Notes: generated from the sequence alone by a model not told the origin. DNA of 54,999 nucleotides from Cyanobacteria bacterium QS_4_48_99 (GCA_003021505.1 PXPT01000006.1:1-54999); one strand, 5' to 3'; shown: positions 1 through 9,272, numbered from the stretch's first letter. Made by a program: numbers and translations.

Positions 1-2
1 AG

Positions 3-137
3 CCTTGGTGGCAAACAATCAAGACTGCAATTACCAAAGAGCTACCTAAATACAACTTTCGTGTTCCTCGCCGACGCCGCTTTTCAAACATGGTAAACAC
101 TTTGCTGCTCAGCTGCTATAGGATGCAAAAGTTTTAA
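3..137 (+). CDS. C-terminal end of an unidentified protein (partial)
   Basis: An open frame enters from the left edge and runs 44 codons to a TAA at 135-137. The visible residues include PWWQTIKTAI and a basic VPRRRRF stretch. A basic C-terminus of this kind would fit a transposase, but nothing here is diagnostic. A minus-strand frame of about 40 codons overlaps it (stop at 109-111), so the choice of strand is uncertain. Confidence 0.3.
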   Translation, partial: PWWQTIKTAITKELPKYNFRVPRRRRFSNMVNTLLLSCYRMQKF

Positions 138-292
138 GCAACCAGCGGTTAATTTCGCCATCTTCTTCGGTTTGACTGCGTTGCAAAGCTTGTTCGACTG
201 TAGCGATCACTAACCCCGGCACAATCTTATTTTTCTACTCTCCTTATTCGAATCTACCAGTTTCCAGACATGCCCTGGTACCTAAAGAACGA

Positions 293-314
293 CCCCATCC
301 AACTTGGGATGGGG
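293..314. terminator. Hairpin, probable terminator
   Basis: CCCCATCC (293-300) and GGATGGGG (307-314) form a perfect 8-bp stem with a 6-base loop, followed by TTT on the plus strand. It lies beyond the 3' end of the minus-strand glutaredoxin gene. The rest of 138-443 holds nothing I can identify. Confidence 0.45.
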
Positions 315-443
315 TTTCGCTTGCTGAGGCAACCGAACTGGCTTGAATTTTACTTAGTTCCTCTGATGTGGAACGCAAGTAGAGATGCTATTTTTTTAGC
401 TTTGCGGGAGGGTGAATTCCTTCCTCTCTCCTTATCTTTCTGG

Positions 444-776
444 CTACGATGCCAGGGCCACTTCTAGCGTTTGCTGGAGTTCGTTGTTTTGGTAGAGTTC
501 AATCATGATATCTGAGCCACCGATGAACTCACCATTCACGTAAACTTGGGGGATAGTGGGCCAGTTGGAATATTCTTTAATCCCTTGGCGCACTTCGTAG
601 TCTTCCAAAACGTCATGGGTTTCATAGGGAACGCCCAAGGTATTAAGAATCTGCACGACGTTGTTAGAAAAACCACACTGGGGCATGAGCTTTGACCCCT
701 TCATAAAAACCATAATTTTGTTCTGATTGACTAAATTGTCAATCCGCTCTTTCAGTTCTGGTGTCATAGTGGTCAT
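444..776 (-). CDS. grxD: Monothiol glutaredoxin, Grx4/GrxD type
   Basis: This 110-aa protein is a single glutaredoxin domain with the monothiol active site CGFS (about residues 34-37). The glutathione-contacting segments are also present: the WPTIPQVYVNGEFIGG stretch with its cis-Pro, and GGSD. CGFS glutaredoxins bind a [2Fe-2S] cluster with glutathione and act in iron-sulphur cluster transfer and iron sensing in the cytoplasm. The length is normal for the family. The first ATG may be replaced by the one three codons in (MTPELK). The bolA gene lies just upstream on the same strand, 72 bp away. Grx-BolA pairs form mixed Fe-S heterocomplexes, so the pairing supports both calls. Confidence 0.95.
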   Translation of the reverse strand: MTTMTPELKERIDNLVNQNKIMVFMKGSKLMPQCGFSNNVVQILNTLGVPYETHDVLEDYEVRQGIKEYSNWPTIPQVYVNGEFIGGSDIMIELYQNNELQQTLEVALAS

Positions 777-848
777 AGTGATTGCTTACCCTCTTTTGGG
801 ACTCCAAGATTTGCTCTGCGAGTTGAGCGCGTTCTGTTGTTGGTTTTT

Positions 849-1109
849 TTAACCCGCTTGACTAACAGCCTTCCAAGCATCAGGAGTGTAGGTTTTCAAA
901 GCTAGGGCATGAATCGCCTCTGTAGCCATTGCTTCTTGGAGGGCTCCATAGACAAGCTGGTGCTGTTTCACTCTGGTTTTGCCTTCAAACTCAGAAGATA
1001 CCACAATTGCCTCAAGATGGTCGCCGCCCCCCGTCAAGTCCTGGACCTTCACCTGAGCATCGGGCAGTTTAGTTTGAATCATTGTTTTAACCTGCTCTAG
1101 GTTAACCAT
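849..1109 (-). CDS. BolA family protein
   Basis: An 86-aa BolA/IbaG-like domain protein. It shows the N-terminal helix ([15 protein letters not shown]), the [15 protein letters not shown] strand region and the family-typical helix around [11 protein letters not shown] conserved His in that stretch and the GGDH segment are the usual metal-ligand region when BolA binds CGFS glutaredoxins. It is the upstream gene of the bolA-grx pair and is probably co-transcribed with it. Its likely role is in Fe-S or iron homeostasis together with the glutaredoxin. The ATG is preceded by a GGAGGAT ribosome site on the minus strand. Confidence 0.93.
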   Translation of the reverse strand: MVNLEQVKTMIQTKLPDAQVKVQDLTGGGDHLEAIVVSSEFEGKTRVKQHQLVYGALQEAMATEAIHALALKTYTPDAWKAVSQAG

Positions 1110-1226
1110 TTATCCTCCCACAATAACGCTGATTGGAATTGTCGTGGTGCTGAGTGTTAAGCAAGGGGCAAAGCTCGGTAGCAGCCTTCCACCCGCAAAC
1201 CTTTTGGTATTCTGCGATCATTGTAT

Positions 1227-1877
1227 CTACTCGTTCGGTTCACTGGAGTTTTCAGGAGTTGGTGAGGCGCTGTCTGTATCCGAGGAAGAATTTGAGGGAG
1301 ACTGGTTGCTATCAGCATTTCCAGGATAAGGAGATTCGACAAACCCGAGTTCAAATAGCTGCTGGTAAGCTTTTTTGCCTAATTCTGTTGTGGGATTTTG
1401 GGAGCGAATTACTTGAACCAGTAAAGGCACCGCGAGTTCAGGCTGCTCATTTGCCCGATGCACCAGGGCAAGCCGATAGGTGGCTTGATCGCGCATTTGA
1501 GCAGTTTTGAGGGCATTTTGTTTCTGAGCATCGGAGAGGCGATTATTAACTCCAGAAAAACTCGAAGACAACTGTTGGTAAAAATTGGAAAGCTGGTTAA
1601 AAACCTGACGAGCTTCTTGCAATTTTTGTGAGGCAGTTTCGTAGTTTCCAGCATCAATGGCTTGGGAGGCTTCTGCCATTAATTGTTGCCCTCCCTTCAT
1701 GCTGAGAAAATTGTCTGAGGAACTCAAGGAGCGAGGATTATTGGGGTTGCCTGAGCCTTCGGAAGGGGCGTTTTTTTCTGGTGTCTGTGACTGTACGGGC
1801 TGTAGGCTCGCAAATGCAAACAACGGGAAGGATAATAAGCAGCTCAGGCTGAGGCGGCGAACAGTTCCTATAAGCAT
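1227..1877 (-). CDS. Exported helical (TPR-like) hypothetical protein
   Basis: The best start is MLIGTVRRLS at 1877, which gives a clean signal peptide ending near QPVQSQT; an upstream in-frame ATG at 1910 would add 11 residues. The mature protein has a Ser/Asn/Pro-rich linker, then helices resembling one or two TPR units (AIDAGNYETASQKLQEARQ and RLALVHRANEQPELAVPLL), and ends in a Ser/Asp/Pro-rich tail. This suggests a periplasmic protein-protein interaction role. No enzyme motif is visible. It lies upstream of bolA on the same strand with a 117-bp gap, so it may be a separate unit. Confidence 0.7.
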   Translation of the reverse strand: MLIGTVRRLSLSCLLSFPLFAFASLQPVQSQTPEKNAPSEGSGNPNNPRSLSSSDNFLSMKGGQQLMAEASQAIDAGNYETASQKLQEARQVFNQLSNFYQQLSSSFSGVNNRLSDAQKQNALKTAQMRDQATYRLALVHRANEQPELAVPLLVQVIRSQNPTTELGKKAYQQLFELGFVESPYPGNADSNQSPSNSSSDTDSASPTPENSSEPNE

Positions 1878-1910
1878 TGAACAATTCGATGGGCAAATGC
1901 CGTGAAACAC

Positions 1911-2347
1911 AACATATATAAACTCCGGCTATCTTACCATTAGTTTTTTGGCATTGGTGAAAGATGGCGATCGCTTTGCTCTAGGGGCGGAGGGGATCCA
2001 TCGGCTAGGCGTGCGTCATCCCTTCTCCGCGTCAGTCCCGAAAGCGTCGCAGCGAGACGGACATCTCAAGGGTGCGAAGTAATTGAGGGGTCGTGGCTTC
2101 AGGTTTCCTCAAGCCTTGATGAACCCCGTCGCACCCCGTGTCCTCCGAAGCGAGCGAGAAAGGGACTCTCCGCACCTCCGCACCTGGGCATCACTGCTTG
2201 TTTCCCCTCTCCTCACTACCCCCCCCACTCAAATAACCTATAACCTTTCCTTTTGGCAATGCCAGTTTTTTGGCAGGGTAGCGGTTGTCGAACTGGCTTG
2301 CAAGTGCTACCAGTTAGAAGTAAGTCTAGCAAAACTTTTCGCTGAAA
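1911..2347. repeat. Gene-free stretch with interspersed palindromic repeat
   Basis: No convincing gene is present. About 2045-2165 is GC-rich and repeat-like. The complement of 2092-2155 reads GGACACGGGGTGCGACGGGG, then TTCATCAAGGCTTGAGG, then AAACCTGAAGCC. This resembles 15431-15475 and, in its GGACACGGGG core, the palindrome at 51066-51106. It looks like a dispersed non-coding repeat family. The part nearest 2348 should hold the promoter of the DUF751 gene. Confidence 0.5.
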
Positions 2348-2551
2348 ATGAAGGACTTCTTTGACAACCTTTCTCGCTTCCCGCGCTTTTTGATTACGAT
2401 TAGCTTGGGTATCTTCTTTGCCCTGTTTCAACGCTTGAAACCACTGCTTGAGCGACCTTTGACTGCAACGGCATTAGTAGGTGTAGTTGTTAGTTGCTTT
2501 GCTTTTGTCTTTTTTACCCTACGAGCAATGCTAGGTTACTCTGTAGTCTAG
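2348..2551 (+). CDS. DUF751 (Ycf33-like) small membrane protein
   Basis: A 67-aa protein with two predicted membrane helices (FPRFLITISLGIFFALF and ATALVGVVVSCFAFVFFTLRAML), separated by a short charged loop. The composition and the start MKDFFDNLSRFPRFLIT match the DUF751/Ycf33 family, conserved in cyanobacteria and some plastids and of unknown function. It precedes rbfA by about 50 bp in the same direction, a common cyanobacterial arrangement that suggests co-expression with ribosome maturation genes. Confidence 0.85.
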   Translation: MKDFFDNLSRFPRFLITISLGIFFALFQRLKPLLERPLTATALVGVVVSCFAFVFFTLRAMLGYSVV

Positions 2552-2603
2552 ATTAGAGTTGGTGTCTCATTTTAGATAGATTATATCTGCAAGGACGAAG
2601 GTC

Positions 2604-2996
2604 ATGGCTACAAGTCGTCGAGTTTCTCGCGTTGCTTCACTTATTCAGCGCGAAGTTAGCCAAATGCTGCTCAATGGCATCAAAGATGACCGAGTAGGGG
2701 TGGGAATGGTAAGCATTACAGATGTTGAGGTTTCTGGTGATTTGCAACATGCCAAGATTTTTGTCAGCATCTATGGCACTGAGGCGGCACAAGCTGAAAC
2801 AATGGAGGGGTTAAAGTCGTCAACTCCCTTCGTGCGCCGCGAACTGGGTCAACGGATACGGCTGCGGCGAACACCTGAAGTGGTATTTTACCAAGATCAC
2901 TCTCTCGAGAGAGGCGATCGCACCCTGACTCTATTAAACCAACTTACTCAGGAACGTGAGAAAGGGGAAACAGAAAACGGCGAGGAAACGGATTAA
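2604..2996 (+). CDS. rbfA: Ribosome-binding factor A
   Basis: A 130-aa protein with the RbfA KH-like fold signature: [20 protein letters not shown] at the N-terminus, [16 protein letters not shown] in the middle, and the [21 protein letters not shown] block near the end. RbfA binds the 30S subunit near helix 1 of 16S rRNA and promotes late maturation and cold adaptation. The acidic tail ([10 protein letters not shown]) is not conserved. It ends 5 bp before the GH3 gene, so the two are probably one operon. Confidence 0.97.
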   Translation: MATSRRVSRVASLIQREVSQMLLNGIKDDRVGVGMVSITDVEVSGDLQHAKIFVSIYGTEAAQAETMEGLKSSTPFVRRELGQRIRLRRTPEVVFYQDHSLERGDRTLTLLNQLTQEREKGETENGEETD

Positions 2997-3001
2997 AGTC
3001 T

Positions 3002-4687
3002 GTGGCTAAGTCACTGCCGGATGGGAAAAGTCTCTCCCTGCAAGAACAGATTGCCCAAATGATAGTGGTGCGGGCATCTGGTTATTTGTTCGATCACCAA
3101 ATTCGTTATCCTCACTGGGAGCCTCCAGCGGCAACGCTTCAGCATTGGCTGCAAGATTTAAACCTCGGTGGCGTGATTTTGTTGGGGGGAAGTGCTGGGG
3201 AAATTGCTCTGCGATCACAACAACTGCAAGCTTGGGCAAAAACGCCTTTGTTGATTGCTGCCGACATTGAAGAAGGAGTTGGGCAGCGCTTTGCGGGTGC
3301 TACCTGGTTTCCGCCGCCGATGGCAATTGGAGAGATTGCCAAACAAGATGCCAGCCTCGCCCAATCCTATGCCCAAAAAATGGGGGCTGTTACTGCTGCC
3401 GAGGCGCTAGCGGTGGGAATTAACTGGATATTTGCCCCGGTGGTTGATGTTAATAATAATCCCGCCAATCCCGTTATCAATGTTCGTTCTTTTGGCGAGA
3501 CAGTAGCCACAGTCACTCAACTGGCAACTGCTTTTATTCAGGGGGCGCAAGCATTTCCTGTTTTAACAACTGCCAAACATTTTCCTGGGCATGGAGATAC
3601 AGCAGTCGATTCCCATCTGGATTTGCCCGCTTTGAATGTGCCTGCCTCCCGATTAGCTGCGGTGGAATTGCCGCCATTTGAAAATGCGATCGCGGCTGGG
3701 GTAGATAGCGTCATGAGTGCCCATCTACTCGTTCCCGCCTGGGACTCTCAATTCCCTGCTACCCTATCTCAGCCCATTTTGACAGGCGAGCTACGGCAAC
3801 GGTTGGGCTTTGAAGGTTTGATTGTCACCGATGCTCTGATTATGGGAGCGCTAGCCACCTCTGCCCCTGCTGAGGAAATTCCTATCCTGGCAGTGGAAGC
3901 CGGGGCGGATATTTTATTAATGCCAGACAATCCCGAAAAGGCACTCTCAGCCTTGCTTCAAGCCGTGGAAACTGGACGAATTACGCCGGAGCGGATTCGC
4001 GCTTCCGTAGAGCGCATCTGGGAAGCGAAGCGTAGGGTGATTGCAAGCACAGGAGCAGGGGAAGCAGGGGAGGCAGGGGAGGCAGGGGAAGCAGGGGAAG
4101 CAGGGGAAGAAACCTTTAACCTGCAACCTGCAACCTGCAACCTGTCTCAACTGGCAGCACCGACAGCAAGGACAACCGCTGCTGAAATTGTACGGGAGGC
4201 GATGCAGGTGGGGGGTTCTCCTCCTCTACCCACAGATTCGCCTAGCGGTTCTCGGCGCAATTTGATTGTGGTAGATAATCCCCTCGATTGCGAGTATATC
4301 CATCGCCACGCGCCAGCAGTGGCTCTCCCGAAACAATTGGGCTACGAACCACAACTGCTCGATCAGCAGACGCTCCTGTTAGTCCCAAATAATACTTTTC
4401 AATCAACACTGCTGCAACTGTTTATTCGCGGGAATCCCTTTCGAGGCAGTGCGGGATTAACGCCCAAGGTGCAGGATTGGTTGCAGGCGCGGCTTACCGC
4501 TGGAGAACTCCAAGGGGTAGTCATCTACGGCAGTCCCTACGTTTGGGAATGGTTGCAACCCCAAATCCCACCCCAACTACCTTTCCTATTCTCTTACGGA
4601 CAGATGCCTATGGCACAGGCGATCGCTTGTCGCGTTTTGTTCGGTTTGTCAGGATTTGCTGACTCTCAGTCTGAGGCTTTTTTATAG
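3002..4687 (+). CDS. Glycoside hydrolase family 3 (beta-N-acetylhexosaminidase-like)
   Basis: A 561-aa protein starting at GTG 5 bp after rbfA. Residues about 1-350 form the GH3 TIM barrel, with the NagZ-type loop KHFPGHGDTAVDSHLDLP that carries the His-Asp general acid pair, and the nucleophile Asp in LIVTDALIMGAL. Residues about 395-561 form a second, less conserved alpha/beta domain. NagZ-type enzymes cleave N-acetylglucosamine from muropeptides in wall recycling; the exact substrate is not certain here. Between the domains lies an in-frame low-complexity insert (EAGEAGEAGEAG, then NLQPATCNL), encoded by short tandem repeats at 4048-4146. No signal peptide is seen, so it is probably cytoplasmic. 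Confidence 0.88.
   Translation: MAKSLPDGKSLSLQEQIAQMIVVRASGYLFDHQIRYPHWEPPAATLQHWLQDLNLGGVILLGGSAGEIALRSQQLQAWAKTPLLIAADIEEGVGQRFAGATWFPPPMAIGEIAKQDASLAQSYAQKMGAVTAAEALAVGINWIFAPVVDVNNNPANPVINVRSFGETVATVTQLATAFIQGAQAFPVLTTAKHFPGHGDTAVDSHLDLPALNVPASRLAAVELPPFENAIAAGVDSVMSAHLLVPAWDSQFPATLSQPILTGELRQRLGFEGLIVTDALIMGALATSAPAEEIPILAVEAGADILLMPDNPEKALSALLQAVETGRITPERIRASVERIWEAKRRVIASTGAGEAGEAGEAGEAGEAGEETFNLQPATCNLSQLAAPTARTTAAEIVREAMQVGGSPPLPTDSPSGSRRNLIVVDNPLDCEYIHRHAPAVALPKQLGYEPQLLDQQTLLLVPNNTFQSTLLQLFIRGNPFRGSAGLTPKVQDWLQARLTAGELQGVVIYGSPYVWEWLQPQIPPQLPFLFSYGQMPMAQAIACRVLFGLSGFADSQSEAFL
4048..4146 (+). repeat. Two in-frame tandem repeats inside the GH3 gene
   Basis: A 9-base unit (GCAGGGGAA/GCAGGGGAG) is repeated about six times. 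It is followed by the heptamer CAACCTG repeated about four times (4118-4146). The heptamer recurs outside genes at 48163-48181. Both arrays keep the reading frame and fall in an interdomain linker. Confidence 0.85.
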
Positions 4688-4887
4688 CCTCTGTTAATTT
4701 CACCTGGAATCAATTTCTCTACTGCCCCTCTGTTGCGGGGGTTTCACTTTTGGGCTTAAGGTTAAGGTAATAAGATTTTCCAACAAATCCATCAAGTATT
4801 TGTAGCTAAATATACTGAAAGGGCTTACCACTCGCCCAGATTCAATATAAGATTAGTTATAACCCCTTCGTTTCGAGGCTATAACCC

Positions 4888-5130
4888 ATGAGTGTTGACG
4901 CAGTCGAATCTACCCTGACAATTGGTTACTCCATCGACATAATTCGGGAGGAAGCTCGCCAATTAGTGTACAAAGGCACCATTAGCAGACAGCAGCCTAT
5001 CTATGCCCTTTGCCAATATATTCCAGCCCGCGAGTGGGTTTACGCCGAGCATGAGCTAGAAAGATACGACTTCTTGCTGCGCGATTGCGTTGGTGATTTA
5101 ATTAGTTCGGAATCCTGGAGTAACGATTGA
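4888..5130 (+). CDS. DUF4327 family protein
   Basis: An 80-aa protein typical of the cyanobacteria-specific DUF4327 family. The conserved core YSIDIIREEARQL, RQQPIYALCQYIPAREWV and FLLRDCVGDLIS is all present and the length is normal. Function unknown. It has no signal peptide or membrane helix. It stands alone, with about 200 bp of leader that contains a C/G-rich hairpin at 4723-4741 closing the GH3 transcription unit. Confidence 0.85.
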   Translation: MSVDAVESTLTIGYSIDIIREEARQLVYKGTISRQQPIYALCQYIPAREWVYAEHELERYDFLLRDCVGDLISSESWSND

Positions 5131-5198
5131 TCGAACCCCGATTGAAGCTGCTTCCAATTGAGTAGCCGAGGCATTAACGCTCAGTAAGGCTAACTCCT

Positions 5199-5552
5199 CT
5201 AGCGTTCAGACTCAGATTGACGCAGCTTCTCTAACTCTGTTCGCAGTTCCACTATCTGCTCGATGAGTTGCTGTAGTTGCGACTGGGTTTCGGGATTAGC
5301 TGAGGGAGCGGAGGCGGAAGAAGCGTAGCCGCCAGTTCCCGTTGTGCTTGCGGAGTTACTTTCTTGTTGGCTCAAAAGCTGCTCAAGCAAGCTACGAGCT
5401 TCCTGCTCAGTATTTTCTCCTTTTTGTTCCCATTCCGAAATTGCTTGTTCTCGCTTTTGAGGATCTTGCAGCGTTTCACCCAAGGAAGCGGTGGCTCCCA
5501 AGGCGACGCGAAATCCCTGTTGGACTAATTCAAAAAAACTATTGGCGTTCAT
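5199..5552 (-). CDS. Phasin-like/coiled-coil hypothetical protein
   Basis: A 117-aa protein. The first 65 residues (NSFFELVQQGFRVALGATAS and the following LQDPQKREQAISEWEQKGEN) resemble the short helical phasin-like proteins of cyanobacteria. A Ser/Ala/Thr-rich linker follows, then a C-terminal heptad region (QSQLQQLIEQIVELRTELEK) that should form a coiled coil. Polyhydroxyalkanoate-granule or stress-related roles are possible but not shown. It converges with the DUF4327 gene; an AACGCT/AGCGTT inverted repeat near its stop may be a shared terminator. Confidence 0.65.
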   Translation of the reverse strand: MNANSFFELVQQGFRVALGATASLGETLQDPQKREQAISEWEQKGENTEQEARSLLEQLLSQQESNSASTTGTGGYASSASAPSANPETQSQLQQLIEQIVELRTELEKLRQSESER

Positions 5553-5663
5553 GTTTAGTGGTAGCTGGTTGCGATTGGTTATGGGGAAACAGCTCTTCTC
5601 TAACTAGTCGGGGAATTTGGGAGCGCTCGTACCAGAATCCTGTGTAGGCGGAATCCAGCAGAT

Positions 5664-6008
5664 TCAAAACTTCTTGTCCTGAGTGAAGTTACCGAACCCT
5701 GCGTGAAAAATGACAAGGTTTTTGTTAGTATCCTTTCCGTCTTTAGAGCGGTGGATGATGCGATAAACTTCGTATTCTTCACCATTATAGAGTGATAGTT
5801 CGCATGTTGGAGAAATTGACATTACTTGAATGCTATGTTCAGGTGGCTCACTCTCTTTAGATAACGCCTTGGGAAAACCTCCGGCAGCCCGATACGGTTC
5901 TATGTGACCAAGGAACCTCCGCCGAGCATCGGCACTGATAACCAAGGCGTGATGTGCAAAGGAGATAGAAGTAAGGGTGGCTTTAAGAAACTTCTGCCCT
6001 CTGCCCAT
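5664..6008 (-). CDS. Doubtful hypothetical ORF
   Basis: A 114-codon frame in the 580-bp gap before uvrA. The last 53 codons, from an internal ATG at 5822 (MSISPTCELSLYNGEEYEVY), look more protein-like than the first 60. I do not recognise a family. It may be the end of a degraded gene. The rest of 5553-6132 holds nothing else I can support apart from the uvrA leader. Confidence 0.3.
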   Translation of the reverse strand: MGRGQKFLKATLTSISFAHHALVISADARRRFLGHIEPYRAAGGFPKALSKESEPPEHSIQVMSISPTCELSLYNGEEYEVYRIIHRSKDGKDTNKNLVIFHAGFGNFTQDKKF

Positions 6009-6132
6009 CTTATCCGTTGGCGAGGAGATAGGGTAACTGTGCCTGAAATCGGACAGGCGATCGCAAAAAAAAACGATGTAATTACAAACAACAGCGCTAT
6101 TATTGTTAAGGACTGTTACGCGCTCTGCCGTT

Positions 6133-9100
6133 ATGTCTCACCGTGCCGATCTTTCTGAGGAGCTACCTACAGAATCTCCCAACGGACATCAGCCTCGCCC
6201 CGACTCTCACAACGCGATTCGCATTCGCGGCGCTAGGCAGCACAATCTGAAAAATATTAACCTGGAACTGCCGCGCGATCGCCTGCTTGTTTTCACAGGT
6301 GTATCTGGTTCTGGCAAGTCTTCCCTTGCCTTTGACACCATCTTTGCGGAGGGACAGCGCCGCTACGTCGAGTCCCTCAGTGCCTATGCACGGCAATTCC
6401 TCGGACAAGTAGATAAGCCGGATGTGGATGCGATTGAGAACTTGTCTCCGGCAATCTCGATAGATCAGAAGTCAACTTCTCATAACCCCCGCTCTACGGT
6501 AGGGACTGTCACTGAGATTTACGACTACCTGCGGCTATTATTTGGACGGGCAGGAGAACCCCATTGTCCGATTTGCGATCGCAATATTGCCCCGCAAACG
6601 ATTGATCAGATCAGTGATCGCATCATGGAACTCCCTGAACGCACCCGCTTCCAAATCCTTGCCCCAGTGGTGCGGGGGAAAAAAGGCACGCACCAGAAGC
6701 TACTTTCTAGTCTTGCCGCCGAAGGTTATGTCAGGGTGCGGGTAAACGGCGAGGTGCAAGAGCTGTCTGAAGCGATTGAATTAGATAAAAATTATACACA
6801 CCACATTGAAGTCGTTATTGACAGGCTCATCAAAAAGCCAGGTATTGAGGAGCGTTTAGCAGATTCCCTCTCCACTTGCTTGCATCTTTCCCAGGGACTT
6901 GCCATTGTCGAGGTATTAAATGATACATCCAACCAGGCAGCCGGAGTCTGGAATGATAGTAAGTATATAACAAAAGCTGCGGAAAATGCCAGTTATTCCT
7001 CTCAAAAATCCCAGCAAGAAATCGTCTTTTCCGAAAACTTTGCTTGCCCAGAACATGGGGCAGTAATGGAGGAATTATCCCCACGACTTTTTTCCTTTAA
7101 TTCCCCTTACGGCGCTTGTTCCCATTGTCACGGATTGGGAAGTTTGCGTACCTTTTCCCCGGAGTTGATTGTGCCCTATCCGGACGCTCCAGTTTATGCG
7201 GCGATCGCACCTTGGTCAGATAAAGACAACGCCTACTATCTCTCCCTACTCTACAGCGTGGGGCAAGCCTATGGCTTTGAAATCCAAACTCCCTGGAATC
7301 AGCTCACTGCTCAGCAGCAGCAGGTTCTGCTTTATGGCAGCGACGAACCCATCTTCATTCATGCCGATTCTCGAGGTTCACGGCGAAAAGGTTACTATCA
7401 GGACTATCCCGGCGTTATCTCCATGCTGGAGAGTGACTTGCGGACAAGTTCTGAAACCTACAAGCAGAAACTAGAACAGTATCGCGTTAACCAAACCTGC
7501 GAAGTCTGTCACGGCAAGCGCCTAAAACCGGAATCCCTCTCGGTGCGCTTGGGACAATACCGGATTACTGATTTGACGGAAGTTTCCATTGGCGAGTGCC
7601 TGAAGCGGACTAACCAACTGCAACTCTCGACTCGGCAAGCCCAAATTGGGGAACTTGCCCTCAAAGAAATCAAGGCGCGGTTGCAGTTTCTCCTTGATGT
7701 TGGTTTGGATTACCTTACCCTCGACAGGGCGGCAATGACCCTCGCAGGTGGAGAAGCACAGCGAATCCGGCTAGCCACGCAAATCGGTTCGGGACTCACA
7801 GGCGTGCTTTATGTGTTGGATGAACCGAGTATTGGGTTGCACCAGCGAGACAACGGACGCTTGCTGAATACGCTGAAGAAACTACGCGACTTAGGTAACA
7901 CCTTAATTGTGGTTGAACATGACGAAGAAACGATTCGCACCGCCGATGAAATTATTGATATTGGTTCAGGCGCAGGCATTCATGGTGGGGAAATTGTTGC
8001 CCAGGGAAATATCGAGACAGTAATTCAAACGCCTAATTCCATCACCGGGGATTACTTAGCTGGGCGGCGATCAATTCCCACCCCAACCGAACGACGCCCA
8101 GGCAAGGGACGTTCTTTGCTGCTCCAAGATGCCCACCGCAACAACCTCCAACACATCGACACCGAAATTCCTTTAGGTAAATTTATCTGCGTCACAGGGG
8201 TTTCTGGTTCGGGTAAATCCACTCTCATTAACGAACTACTTTATCCAGCCTTGCAACATCACCTCGGGCGCAAAATTCCTTTTCCTAATCAATTGGGGGC
8301 AGTGAAGGGACTAAGTGCAGTCGATAAAGCAATTGTGGTTGACCAATCGCCGATTGGGAAAACCCCTCGTTCTAATCCTGCCACCTATACAGGCATTTTC
8401 GATCCCATTCGGGCAGTGTTTGCAGAAACAGTGGAAGCCAAAGCCAGAGGTTACAAGCCCGGACGATTTTCTTTCAACGTTAAGGGGGGACGCTGCGAAG
8501 CTTGTGGTGGGCAAGGAGTGAATGTGATTGAGATGAACTTCCTACCGGATGTTTATGTGCAATGCGAAGTGTGCAAAGGGGCGCGATACAACCGGGAAAC
8601 TTTGCAGGTGAAATATAAGGGGTATTCGATTGCCGATGTCTTGAATATGACGGCGGAAGAAGCCTCGCAGGTATTTGAAAATATTCCGAGGGCAGCAACT
8701 CGACTGCAAACTTTAGTAGATGTGGGATTGGGTTACGTGCGTTTAGGACAACCTGCCCCCACGCTTTCTGGCGGTGAGGCACAGCGGGTAAAATTGGCAA
8801 CCGAACTCTCTCGCCGCGCAACAGGAAAGACGCTTTATCTCATTGATGAACCAACAACGGGCTTATCATTCTACGACATCGATCAGTTGTTGAATGTGTT
8901 GCAACGCTTGGTGGATAAGGGCAATTCTGTGTTGGTAATCGAACACAATTTAGATGTGATTCGTAGTGCGGATGGAATTATTGACTTGGGACCAGAAGGT
9001 GGCGACAGCGGTGGCGAGGTTATTGCTACGGGAACGCCAGAGGAAGTGGCGGAGAATCCCAACTCGTATACAGGGCAGTATTTGAAACGAGTGTTGCAGC

Positions 9101-9141
9101 AGCATCCACCTCGGATAACTGCTGCAGAGACTTCGGGTTAA
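6133..9141 (+). CDS. uvrA: Excinuclease ABC subunit A
   Basis: UvrA, the damage-recognition ATPase of nucleotide excision repair. Two ABC ATPase modules are seen: Walker A GVSGSGKSS near the N-terminus with signature LAGGEAQRIRLA, and GVSGSGKST in the second half with LSGGEAQRVKLATELSRR. Three CxxC zinc sites are visible (CPICDR, CEVCHG, CEACGG with CEVCKG). I prefer the ATG at 6133 (MSHRADLSEEL) over one ten codons upstream. At about 1,002 aa it is slightly longer than usual because of an N-terminal extension and an insert (NDSKYITKAAENASYSSQKS). In the second Walker B region, the common DEPTTGLHF reads DEPTTGLSF. Confidence 0.98.
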   Translation: MSHRADLSEELPTESPNGHQPRPDSHNAIRIRGARQHNLKNINLELPRDRLLVFTGVSGSGKSSLAFDTIFAEGQRRYVESLSAYARQFLGQVDKPDVDAIENLSPAISIDQKSTSHNPRSTVGTVTEIYDYLRLLFGRAGEPHCPICDRNIAPQTIDQISDRIMELPERTRFQILAPVVRGKKGTHQKLLSSLAAEGYVRVRVNGEVQELSEAIELDKNYTHHIEVVIDRLIKKPGIEERLADSLSTCLHLSQGLAIVEVLNDTSNQAAGVWNDSKYITKAAENASYSSQKSQQEIVFSENFACPEHGAVMEELSPRLFSFNSPYGACSHCHGLGSLRTFSPELIVPYPDAPVYAAIAPWSDKDNAYYLSLLYSVGQAYGFEIQTPWNQLTAQQQQVLLYGSDEPIFIHADSRGSRRKGYYQDYPGVISMLESDLRTSSETYKQKLEQYRVNQTCEVCHGKRLKPESLSVRLGQYRITDLTEVSIGECLKRTNQLQLSTRQAQIGELALKEIKARLQFLLDVGLDYLTLDRAAMTLAGGEAQRIRLATQIGSGLTGVLYVLDEPSIGLHQRDNGRLLNTLKKLRDLGNTLIVVEHDEETIRTADEIIDIGSGAGIHGGEIVAQGNIETVIQTPNSITGDYLAGRRSIPTPTERRPGKGRSLLLQDAHRNNLQHIDTEIPLGKFICVTGVSGSGKSTLINELLYPALQHHLGRKIPFPNQLGAVKGLSAVDKAIVVDQSPIGKTPRSNPATYTGIFDPIRAVFAETVEAKARGYKPGRFSFNVKGGRCEACGGQGVNVIEMNFLPDVYVQCEVCKGARYNRETLQVKYKGYSIADVLNMTAEEASQVFENIPRAATRLQTLVDVGLGYVRLGQPAPTLSGGEAQRVKLATELSRRATGKTLYLIDEPTTGLSFYDIDQLLNVLQRLVDKGNSVLVIEHNLDVIRSADGIIDLGPEGGDSGGEVIATGTPEEVAENPNSYTGQYLKRVLQQHPPRITAAETSG

Positions 9142-9186
9142 GTCGGTGGGCAACAATAATGATGAACCGCAAATACGAGGACACGG

Positions 9187-9206
9187 GTGCCGAATTATTT
9201 CGGCAC
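9187..9206. terminator. Terminator between uvrA and the PEP-CTERM gene
   Basis: GTGCCGAA (9187-9194) and TTCGGCAC (9199-9206) form a perfect 8-bp stem with a TTAT loop. Runs of T follow on the plus strand (TTTGAGTTTT). It sits between two convergent genes. Confidence 0.7.
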
Positions 9207-9272
9207 TTTGAGTTTTCCGTAGCAAAGAACACGAAGAAAATCTTTGCTCCTACAGCGTTTTGCAGTCGCTCA

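Noticed and set aside
109-231. Minus-strand frame of about 40 codons (TVEQALQRSQTEEDGEINRW)
   Set aside because: It looks somewhat protein-like but has no supported start and overlaps another frame; not enough for a call.
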